DNA of 11,614 bases from assembly GCA_946481585.1 (NCBI GenBank), contig CAMLOF010000074.1, forward strand, positions 1-11,614. The letters run 5' to 3'. Below the pieces are notes generated by a model that saw only the letters and a program-made list of their open reading frames with translations, searched no databases and had not been told where the DNA came from. The position numbers and the translations under genes are program-made. Origin of the DNA: an uncultured Macromonas sp. (GTDB lineage Bacteria > Pseudomonadota > Gammaproteobacteria > Burkholderiales > Burkholderiaceae). Of the stretch, positions 6,186 through 11,614 are shown one piece after another; the stretch's first letter is position 1; the number at the start of each line of letters is the position of its first letter.

Positions 6186-6211
6186 AAAAAAGCCCCGCAT
6201 GAAGCGGGGCT
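6186..6211 (-). terminator. Rho-independent terminator between TRAP binding protein and permease genes
   Basis: On the minus strand AGCCCCGC (6211-6204) pairs with GCGGGGCT (6198-6191) around a 5-nt loop and is followed by a run of Ts (6190-6186). It lies 20 bp after the binding-protein stop and ends 20 bp before the small-permease start. Partial termination here would give more binding protein than permease, as periplasmic-binding transport systems need. Confidence 0.85.
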
Positions 6212-6231
6212 CCATTCAGGGGTCACCGATA

Positions 6232-7311
6232 TTACAGCTTCGCGCCTTGCATGTAACGGTCGAACGACGCCTCGGTGAAGCGGAACCACAGGTTGGCGTC
6301 CTTGCGGTAGTTGGCGTAGTCGGTGTAGATCTTCTTCCAGTTCGGGTTCTTGGCGCTCAGGTCAGCGTAGAGCTCGTTGGAAGCCTTGAACGCTGCGTCC
6401 ATGACCGTCTTGGGGAAGGCCTGGATCTTGACGCCAGAAGCAGCCAACTGCTTGAGCGCCGTGGGGTTCAGGATGTCGTAACGCGCCTGCATGGTGGTAT
6501 GTGCAATGGCTGCCGCGCATTCCACGATGGCTTTGTTTTCAGCAGACAGAGCGTTGTAGGCTGCGGTGTTGCAGTACAGAGTCAGCTGCGGGCCGCCTTC
6601 CCACCAGCCGGGGTAGTAGTAGTTCTTGGCCACTTTGTTGAAGCCCAGCTTCTGGTCGTCGTAAGGACCGACCCACTCGGCAGCGTCGATGGTGCCTTTT
6701 TCCAGTGCCTGGTAGATCTCGCCAGCCGGGATGCTTTGCGGCACACCGCCCAGGGCACCGTGGATCTTGCCCACGAAGCCGCCAAGGCGCATCTTCAGGC
6801 CCTTGAGGTCGGCCACGCCCTTGATTTCCTTGCGGAACCAGCCACCCATCTGGGCACCGGTGTTGCCCATGGGGAAGTTGACGATGTTGTACTGGGAGTA
6901 GAACTCGCGGAACAGCTTCATGCCGTTGCCTTCGTACTGCCACGCGGTCATCTGGCGGCTGTTGAGGCCGAAGGGAATGGCCGTGTCCAGAGCGAACGTG
7001 TCGTCCTTGCCGAAGAAGTAATACGGAGCGGTGTGCGCTGCCTCGATGGTGCCTTGCTGGATGGCGTCAACCACGCCGAAAGCAGGCACCAGTTCACCAG
7101 CCGGGTGCACCGTGACCTGGAACTTGCCGCCAGACATGGCCGTGACGTGCTTGGCAAACACCTCGGCCGCGCCGTAAATGGTGTCCAGCGCCTTGGGGAA
7201 GCTGGACGCCAAACGCCAACGCACTTGCGCCTGGGCGTGTACTGCGGGTGCGGCACCAGCGGCCAGGACACCGGCGATACCGGCGTTTTTGATCAGGGAA
7301 CGACGATCCAT
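6232..7311 (-). CDS. takP: TRAP transporter substrate-binding protein, TakP-like (probable 2-oxoacid binder)
   Basis: This is the periplasmic binding subunit of the transporter encoded just downstream. The N-terminus MDRRSLIKNAG, then a hydrophobic stretch and AVHA|QAQ (cut after about residue 26), resembles a twin-arginine signal peptide, so export of the folded protein by Tat is likely. The mature part matches what I recall of Rhodobacter sphaeroides TakP over long segments: WRLASSFPKALDTIYG (32-47), AGELVPAF (71-78), GNTGAQMGGWFR (149-160), LKMRLGGFVGK (172-182) and EWVGPYDDQKLGF (212-224). Residues equivalent to the TakP Na+/pyruvate site appear kept: Gln154, Arg175, Glu212 and Trp213, an offset of 2 from TakP as I recall it. 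TakP binds pyruvate and other 2-oxoacids, hence the substrate call. At 359 residues it is full length. It has GGAG about 10 nt before the ATG. The TRAP family is certain; the substrate is inferred from similarity. Confidence 0.88.
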   Translation of the reverse strand: MDRRSLIKNAGIAGVLAAGAAPAVHAQAQVRWRLASSFPKALDTIYGAAEVFAKHVTAMSGGKFQVTVHPAGELVPAFGVVDAIQQGTIEAAHTAPYYFFGKDDTFALDTAIPFGLNSRQMTAWQYEGNGMKLFREFYSQYNIVNFPMGNTGAQMGGWFRKEIKGVADLKGLKMRLGGFVGKIHGALGGVPQSIPAGEIYQALEKGTIDAAEWVGPYDDQKLGFNKVAKNYYYPGWWEGGPQLTLYCNTAAYNALSAENKAIVECAAAIAHTTMQARYDILNPTALKQLAASGVKIQAFPKTVMDAAFKASNELYADLSAKNPNWKKIYTDYANYRKDANLWFRFTEASFDRYMQGAKL

Positions 7312-7485
7312 TGTTGCTTGACTCCAAGTTGCAGTTGTCGAAGAGTGGAGCTTGCGCAGCCGCTGCGAGATTCAGCAAAACTGCCAAGACGCAGCGGATT
7401 TTACGGATCGACTGAGGGGCAAACCGGCGGGGTTTTCCCTCGGTTTGATGCGTTAGGCCTGAAATATTTTCAAGATCTTGAGGGC
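7312..7485 (-). promoter_or_regulatory. dxs-takP intergenic region (174 bp) with candidate promoter and hairpins
   Basis: The minus-strand TAAAAT (7398-7403) is a 5/6 match to a -10 box for takP, but no good -35 is seen 16-18 bp upstream. Upstream of it is an interrupted stem-loop GAGGG/CCCTC plus AAACC/GGTTT (7414-7441), and just after the dxs stop a perfect 12-bp palindrome TCAAGATCTTGA (7470-7481). Neither is followed by a proper T tract, so a dxs terminator is not certain. No gene is supported here. Confidence 0.35.
7470..7481. repeat. Perfect 12-bp palindrome TCAAGATCTTGA after dxs
   Basis: It lies 4 nt past the dxs stop in the minus direction and is followed by an A/T-rich stretch with a second small inverted repeat (TGAAA/TTTCA). 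With no loop it suits a protein-binding site better than a terminator. Its function is unknown. Confidence 0.4.
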
Positions 7486-9372
7486 TTAATTCACGACCTT
7501 GAGTTGAGCAGGCGCGGCATTGATCAACGCCGCGAAACGCTCACGGACGCTGGCCTCGATTCCTGGCGCGTCGAGCCCCAGCATGGACAGCAGTTTGCCC
7601 GGGTCACCGTGCTCGATAAATCGATCGGGCAAGCCCAGGTTCAGCACCGGCAGAACCTTGCCATTCGCCTGCAAGGCTTCCAGCACAGCGCTGCCTGCGC
7701 CACCGGCAATAGCCCCCTCTTCAACCGTGACGATAGCGTCATGTTCGCTCGCCACCTTGTAGAGCAGGTCAAGGTCGAGCGGTTTGGCCCAGCGCATGTT
7801 GACGACGGTCGCGTTGAGTGCCTCGCCTGCCTGCAAGGCAGGGTAAAGCAAGGTACCGAAGGCCAGTATGGCCACACCCTTGCCCCGGCGGCGGATTTCG
7901 CCCTTGCCATACGGCAGGCTTTCTGGCCTGCCAGGCAACTGTGTACCGACACCAGCGCCGCGCGGGTAACGCACGGCCACGGGGTGGTTTTGCTCATAGG
8001 CGGTGGTAAGCAGGCGGTAGCACTCTGCCTCGTCAGCCGGGCAAGCGATCGCCATGTTGGGAATGCAACGCACGAACGGGATGTCGTAGGCGCCAGCGTG
8101 GGTGGCTCCGTCTGCCCCCACAATGCCAGCGCGGTCCAGCGCAAAGACCACGGGCAGGTTCTGCAATGCAACGTCGTGCACGAGTTGGTCGTATGCGCGC
8201 TGCAGGAAGGTGGAATAGATGGCCACCACCGGCTTGACGCCCTCACAGGCCATGCCCGCCGCAAAGGTGACCGCATGCTGCTCGGCAATGCCGACATCAT
8301 GGTAACGGTCGGGGAAGCGCTGGTGGAATTCCACCATGCCCGAACCTTCGCGCATGGCGGGGGTGATGCCGACCAGCCGCTTGTCCTGCTCTGCCATGTC
8401 GCACAGCCACTGGCCGAACACCTGGCTGAAGGTGGGCTTGGCCGGTGTGGCGGGCTTTTGCAGGCCCACATTGGGGTCGAACTTGCCCGGGCCGTGGTAG
8501 GCAATCGGGTCGGCCTCGGCCAGCTTGTAGCCCTGCCCCTTTTTGGTGACCACATGCAGGAACTGCGGGCCTTCCAGGTGGCGGATGTTCTGCAACGTGG
8601 GGATAAGTGAGTCCAGGTCGTGCCCGTCGATGGGGCCGATGTAGTTGAACCCAAATTTCTCGAAAAGCGTGGCGGGAACGACCATGCCCTTGGCCTGCTC
8701 CTCCAGCCGCTTGGCCAGCTCGAACAGCGGCGGCGCCACGCTGAGCACCTGCTTGCCCACGTGCTTGGCGGCCGAATAGAAACGTCCACTCATCAACTGC
8801 GCCAGGTAGCGGTTGAGCGCCCCAACTGGCGGGCTGATGGACATGTCGTTGTCGTTGAGGATGACGAGCAGGCGGCAATCGGCCACGCCCGCGTTGTTCA
8901 GCGCCTCGAACGCCATGCCTGCGGTCATGGCCCCGTCACCGATGACGGCGATGGAGTGGCGAAGCTCGCCCTGCTGCTTGGCAGCCAGTGCCATTCCCAG
9001 CGCGGCGGAAATGCTGGTAGACGAATGCGCCGTACCGAAGGCGTCGTATTCGCTCTCGCTGCGCATGGGGAAGCCGCTGATGCCACCGAGCTGACGCAAG
9101 GTGGGCATCTGGTCGCGACGTCCGGTCAGGATCTTGTGCGGGTAGGTTTGGTGGCCCACGTCCCACACCACGCGGTCTTGCGGGGTATTGAAGACGTAAT
9201 GCAAAGCCACCGTGAGCTCGACTGTGCCCAGGTTGGAGCTGAGGTGACCACCCGTCTTGGCCACGCTGTGCAGCAGGAATTCACGCAGCTCATCGGCCAG
9301 GGGGCGCAGCTGCTGGCGCGACAGGCGGCGCAGGTCGGCGGGGGAATTGATGGTGGAAAGCAGGCCACTCAT
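7486..9372 (-). CDS. dxs: Dxs, 1-deoxy-D-xylulose-5-phosphate synthase
   Basis: Dxs is a cytoplasmic thiamine-diphosphate enzyme that joins pyruvate and glyceraldehyde-3-phosphate to make DXP. This is the first step of the MEP isoprenoid pathway and feeds thiamine and pyridoxal synthesis. The 628 residues are full length. The N-terminal domain has [20 protein letters not shown] (41-60, His43 for the conserved active-site His) and [11 protein letters not shown] (70-80). The thiamine-binding motif GDGAMTAG (145-152) ends with LNDNDMSIS (172-180). The transketolase-type pyrimidine domain has [16 protein letters not shown] (360-375) with catalytic Glu364, and a C-terminal domain follows. The ATG lies 28 bp after the ispA stop, so the two are very probably one operon. 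This pairs the entry enzyme with the prenyl synthase that uses the pathway's end products. It starts [11 protein letters not shown] without a strong ribosome-binding site. The pyruvate it uses may be a link to the 2-oxoacid transporter downstream, but that is speculation. Confidence 0.97.
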   Translation of the reverse strand: MSGLLSTINSPADLRRLSRQQLRPLADELREFLLHSVAKTGGHLSSNLGTVELTVALHYVFNTPQDRVVWDVGHQTYPHKILTGRRDQMPTLRQLGGISGFPMRSESEYDAFGTAHSSTSISAALGMALAAKQQGELRHSIAVIGDGAMTAGMAFEALNNAGVADCRLLVILNDNDMSISPPVGALNRYLAQLMSGRFYSAAKHVGKQVLSVAPPLFELAKRLEEQAKGMVVPATLFEKFGFNYIGPIDGHDLDSLIPTLQNIRHLEGPQFLHVVTKKGQGYKLAEADPIAYHGPGKFDPNVGLQKPATPAKPTFSQVFGQWLCDMAEQDKRLVGITPAMREGSGMVEFHQRFPDRYHDVGIAEQHAVTFAAGMACEGVKPVVAIYSTFLQRAYDQLVHDVALQNLPVVFALDRAGIVGADGATHAGAYDIPFVRCIPNMAIACPADEAECYRLLTTAYEQNHPVAVRYPRGAGVGTQLPGRPESLPYGKGEIRRRGKGVAILAFGTLLYPALQAGEALNATVVNMRWAKPLDLDLLYKVASEHDAIVTVEEGAIAGGAGSAVLEALQANGKVLPVLNLGLPDRFIEHGDPGKLLSMLGLDAPGIEASVRERFAALINAAPAQLKVVN

Positions 9373-9400
9373 GGTTCAGGTTCTCGGTTGCGGCGCGGCA

Positions 9401-10324
9401 TCAATGGGTGCGGCGCACCACCCAATCGGCAATGGCGTGCAGGGCACGGGTGTCGGGCAGACCACTGGCGTCCAGCAAGGCGTGTGCTTCGTCCAGCAAG
9501 CCCTGCGCATAAGCTTGTGCGCCGTCCAGGCCCAGCAGCGATACGAATGTGGGTTTGTCCGCCGCAGCGTCCTTGCCAGCGGTCTTGCCCAAAGTGGCGG
9601 AGTCGGCGGTAACGTCAAGGATGTCGTCAACCACCTGGAAAGCCAGCCCCAGGGCGCGCCCATAGGCAGCCAACGCAGGCAGCGACTCGGGCCGGGCACC
9701 CGCTGCGGTAGCGCCCATGGTGACGCTGGCCAGCAAAAGAGCGCCCGTCTTGCGGCGGTGCATCTCTTCGAGCTGGCCTTGGCTGAGCACTTGGCCCACG
9801 CCAGCCAGGTCAATGGCCTGTCCGCCTGCCATGCCCTGGTGCCCAGCGGCAATGGCCAACTGGCGGCACAGCCGTGCCACCTGAACATCGCTCAAGCTGC
9901 CGTCGTCTGGGGTAAGTAGCTCAAAGGCCAGCGCCTGCAGAGCATCTCCAGCGAGCAGCGCCTGGGCTTCGCCGAATTTGACGTGCACGGTGGGCTTTCC
10001 ACGGCGCAGGACGTCGTTGTCCATGCAGGGCATGTCGTCGTGCACCAGAGAGTAGGCATGCACCAATTCCAGGGCGCAGGCCGCGCGCATCGCAGCCTGC
10101 GCGGCGTTACCCTGCAACTCGCCACCGTTGACCGCCTCGGCAGCCGCGAGCACCAGCAAAGGCCGCAGGCGTTTGCCGCCATCCAGCACGGCGTAGCGCA
10201 TGGCATCGCCCAAGCCAGCGGGCGCATCGGCGGGCACCCATTTTTCCAGCGCCCGCTCAACGCGTTCGAGTTGCGATTCGACCCAGGCAGAAAAATCCAA
10301 CGCGCATTCCACGTTATGCATCAT
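9401..10324 (-). CDS. ispA: IspA, farnesyl diphosphate synthase (polyprenyl synthetase)
   Basis: IspA condenses dimethylallyl and isopentenyl diphosphates into geranyl and then farnesyl diphosphate, the precursor of ubiquinone side chains and undecaprenyl carrier. At 307 residues it is full length. GGKRLRP (49-55) binds diphosphate. The first Asp-rich motif is DDMPCMD (96-102), followed by [12 protein letters not shown]. The second is DDILD (233-237), followed by [21 protein letters not shown]. The two-residue insertion inside the first motif and the aromatic Tyr91 five residues before it are the mark of bacterial type II FPP synthases and point to a C15 product, not a longer chain. The start codon overlaps the xseB stop in an ATGA, a sign of translational coupling. 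A second Met directly follows, so the start could be one codon later. dxs follows after 28 bp. Confidence 0.95.
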   Translation of the reverse strand: MMHNVECALDFSAWVESQLERVERALEKWVPADAPAGLGDAMRYAVLDGGKRLRPLLVLAAAEAVNGGELQGNAAQAAMRAACALELVHAYSLVHDDMPCMDNDVLRRGKPTVHVKFGEAQALLAGDALQALAFELLTPDDGSLSDVQVARLCRQLAIAAGHQGMAGGQAIDLAGVGQVLSQGQLEEMHRRKTGALLLASVTMGATAAGARPESLPALAAYGRALGLAFQVVDDILDVTADSATLGKTAGKDAAADKPTFVSLLGLDGAQAYAQGLLDEAHALLDASGLPDTRALHAIADWVVRRTH

Positions 10325-10566
10325 GCGCCTCCGGTCCAGTTCTTGAGCTCGCCGTTGTCCATCACCTGGATCTGCTGCTCCACGGCGTCGAGCTTGGCAC
10401 GGCAGAACTGCAGCAGCACTGCACCGCGTTGGTAGGCGGTGAGCAGTTCGTCCAGCGGCAGTTGACCGGCGTCCAGGCGCGCCACCAGCGCCTCCAGCTC
10501 CTGGAGAGCAGCTTCATAGGTGGTGGGCAGTGGAACGGCGTCTTGCGACGCAGGGGACTTGGCCAT
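10321..10566 (-). CDS. xseB: XseB, exodeoxyribonuclease VII small subunit
   Basis: XseB is the small subunit that binds in several copies to XseA to form exonuclease VII, which degrades single-stranded DNA in repair. At 81 residues it has the usual family length. The family core [20 protein letters not shown] (17-36) is followed by [19 protein letters not shown] and [11 protein letters not shown], two helices expected to form a helical hairpin. It is first in xseB-ispA-dxs and overlaps ispA by 4 bp. The ATG at 10566 has no clear ribosome-binding site; the upstream bases are pyrimidine-rich. A TAAAAT -10-like box lies about 28 bp upstream. xseB next to ispA and dxs is a well-known arrangement in proteobacteria, with no known mechanistic reason. 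Confidence 0.93.
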   Translation of the reverse strand: MAKSPASQDAVPLPTTYEAALQELEALVARLDAGQLPLDELLTAYQRGAVLLQFCRAKLDAVEQQIQVMDNGELKNWTGGA

Positions 10567-10593
10567 GTGGAGAAGATTTGCGGAAAACGTGCG

Positions 10594-10599
10594 ATTTTA
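10594..10599 (-). promoter_or_regulatory. Candidate -10 box for the xseB-ispA-dxs operon
   Basis: TAAAAT on the minus strand matches 5/6 of the -10 consensus and would give a start near 10587, about 20 nt before the xseB ATG. The -35 region is poor (about 3/6 at 16 bp), so the call is tentative. Confidence 0.35.
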
Positions 10600-10673
10600 G
10601 GCTTTTCCCTCCGTCTCGGAACTGACGGCAACGTACGGCCCCGCGCGACGCGAGTGCATGTGGGTTCGCGGTA

Positions 10674-10702
10674 CTGGCATTTTCCGGGCGTCCTGCCACA
10701 AT
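10674..10702 (+). promoter_or_regulatory. Candidate promoter for the leader ORF and serine protease
   Basis: CTGGCA (10674-10679, 4/6) and CACAAT (10697-10702, 4/6) are exactly 17 bp apart. The predicted start is near 10709, about 25 nt before the leader ORF. It points away from the xseB promoter in the same 197-bp gap. The match is moderate. Confidence 0.45.
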
Positions 10703-10734
10703 GGGTCTTCTGACCACCCCAGAAGGAGCGCGGC

Positions 10735-10767
10735 ATGCCCCCACTCCCCAAGGCTAGCCAGCCATGA
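10735..10767 (+). CDS. Ten-codon leader ORF overlapping the protease start (ATGA)
   Basis: This ORF encodes MPPLPKASQP. It has a strong ribosome-binding site, AAGGAG at 10723-10728, 6 nt before its ATG. Its stop overlaps the ATG of the protease gene (ATGA, 10764-10767). The protease ATG has no ribosome-binding site of its own, and an in-frame TAG at 10755-10757 stops any in-frame extension from this ATG. Translation of the leader probably loads ribosomes for the protease. Alternatively a one-base sequencing or real frameshift split the N-terminus. The peptide itself probably has no function beyond coupling. Confidence 0.5.
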   Translation: MPPLPKASQP

Positions 10768-11614
10768 AGCGCCCTGCCATCTATAGCAGCGGGCGCACGC
10801 CTGCAGCCGCCCCCGTTGATGCGGCAGGGCTTGGTGTTGGCTCCAGCGCGCAAGAGGCACCTCCCCCGCCGGTGGATTCGCCCACACGTTCTGGATGGCG
10901 CACCCGGCTGGCCCGCTTTGCAGTGCATCCGGTTGCACTGTGGGCTGGCATGGCCCTGCTTGGCACGCTGTTGCTGCTGAATCTGTGGCGGGGCCCGGCG
11001 GGCAGTGGATCAATCACACAAAAAACCATTGATGACGCCGTGCTGCACACCCTGAATGAGAAGGTGCTGCCATCGCAGGTGGCGCGCGCCTACGAGGCGG
11101 TGCTGCCTTCGGTTGTCCGTGTAACGGGCTACGTCACCCACCCCAAGACGGGAGAGCAGATTGAACATGGCGTGGGAACGGGGGTTGTCATCGTGGACCG
11201 GGGGGTGATCCTGACCAATCTGCACGTGGCAGCGGGCGCCCAGACGCTGAAGGTGGAGTTCCACGACGGCACCGAAACCGCTGCCAGCCTGATCGGTGCC
11301 CAACCCGAGCACGATTTGGCGGTGTTGCAGGCCCACGAGGTGCCAGACGACCTTCAGCCCGCGACCATGATCTCGACCGCCGACCTGCTGCCCGGCGATC
11401 AGGTGGCCGCAGTGGGCTTTCCCTTTGGCATCGGCCCCTCCGTTTCGGCGGGTGTGGTGTCGGGGCTGCAACGCTCCTTCGAGTCGCCGGACGGCAAACA
11501 GTCCATGGACAACCTGATCCAGTTCGACGCCGCGGCCAACCCAGGCAATTCCGGCGGCCCGCTGGTGACCATGAGCGGAGAAGTGGTGGGCATCGTCACC
11601 GCCATCTACAACCC
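10764..11614 (+). CDS. Membrane-anchored S1C serine protease, HtrA/DegS-like (3' end cut by window edge)
   Basis: This is a trypsin-like protease of the HtrA family, probably tethered to the inner membrane with its catalytic part in the periplasm. There are 283 complete codons and the frame is still open at the window edge. Residues 1-50 are polar and Pro/Ala-rich, and presumably cytoplasmic. A single hydrophobic helix lies at about 53-75 (AVHPVALWAGMALLGTLLLL). The protease domain starts near 105. The catalytic triad is intact: His154 in ILTNLHVAAGA, Asp184 in EHDLAVL, and Ser263 in NPGNSGGPL. Supporting strands GVGTGVVI and VGFPFGIGPSVSAGVVSG are typical. Whether a PDZ domain follows cannot be seen. 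DegS-like stress signalling or general quality control are both possible. The start at 10764 is fixed by the TAG at 10755-10757 and lies in an ATGA overlap with a leader ORF. Confidence 0.88.
   Translation, partial: MKRPAIYSSGRTPAAAPVDAAGLGVGSSAQEAPPPPVDSPTRSGWRTRLARFAVHPVALWAGMALLGTLLLLNLWRGPAGSGSITQKTIDDAVLHTLNEKVLPSQVARAYEAVLPSVVRVTGYVTHPKTGEQIEHGVGTGVVIVDRGVILTNLHVAAGAQTLKVEFHDGTETAASLIGAQPEHDLAVLQAHEVPDDLQPATMISTADLLPGDQVAAVGFPFGIGPSVSAGVVSGLQRSFESPDGKQSMDNLIQFDAAANPGNSGGPLVTMSGEVVGIVTAIYN

Noticed and set aside
6167..6289. N-terminal extension of the TRAP small permease
   Set aside because: The frame is open, but it crosses a clear terminator and the end of takP. The GGAG before the ATG at 6166 gives a better start.
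7355..7375. Possible sigma-54 promoter (TGGCAG near TTGCT) upstream of takP
   Set aside because: Sigma-54 needs about 5 nt between the -24 TGGCAC and -12 TTGCW elements. Here only 2 nt separate them, so the spacing is wrong.
6142..8610. 822-codon plus-strand open frame
   Set aside because: It lies opposite takP and dxs, both with complete family motifs on the minus strand. Its product is rich in His, Arg, Gln and Val with no recognisable domain, typical of an antisense frame in GC-rich DNA.

Overview
The window reads as a chromosomal housekeeping segment of a GC-rich betaproteobacterium of the order Burkholderiales, most likely family Comamonadaceae (Acidovorax, Comamonas or Delftia type). 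This is inferred from the style of the proteins (BamC, RoxA, Dxs/IspA), an Ala/Pro-rich small lipoprotein, high GC at third codon positions and the xseB-ispA-dxs gene order. No organism-specific marker such as rRNA is present. I see no mobile element, tRNA, rRNA or CRISPR array.

Layout from left to right. The 3' part of bamC (+), an outer-membrane assembly lipoprotein, enters from the left edge and ends at tandem hairpins; the second is a strong bidirectional terminator. Facing it (-) is a 76-residue Ala/Pro-rich lipoprotein gene with its own promoter and a long 5' UTR that starts with a hairpin. Next on the minus strand is roxA (ycfD), the ribosomal protein uL16 arginine hydroxylase. It diverges from a SlyD-like FKBP prolyl isomerase gene (+) across a 56-bp gap that holds a perfect 14-bp palindrome. 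The FKBP gene converges with dut (-).

From 3279 to 7311 the minus strand carries a compact group: a TRAP transporter (substrate-binding protein, small permease, large permease) followed only 9 bp later by dut (dUTPase). The binding protein closely resembles the 2-oxoacid binder TakP, so the likely substrate is pyruvate or another 2-oxoacid rather than a C4-dicarboxylate. A rho-independent terminator between the binding-protein gene and the permease genes should keep the binding protein in excess.

From 7486 to 10566 the minus strand carries xseB-ispA-dxs, an operon that joins exonuclease VII small subunit to the entry enzyme of the MEP isoprenoid pathway and farnesyl diphosphate synthase. xseB and ispA overlap by ATGA. 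Transcribed away from xseB is a membrane-anchored S1C (HtrA/DegS-like) serine protease, cut by the right edge. Its start codon has no ribosome-binding site of its own. It overlaps by ATGA a 10-codon leader ORF that does have a strong one.

I found no convincing new multi-gene system. The points most worth a second look are small-scale: the coupled leader ORF before the protease, the palindrome that abuts the roxA start, the hairpin-led 5' UTR of the small lipoprotein, the silent-only divergence of that lipoprotein's internal repeats, and the TakP-like transporter joined to dut.
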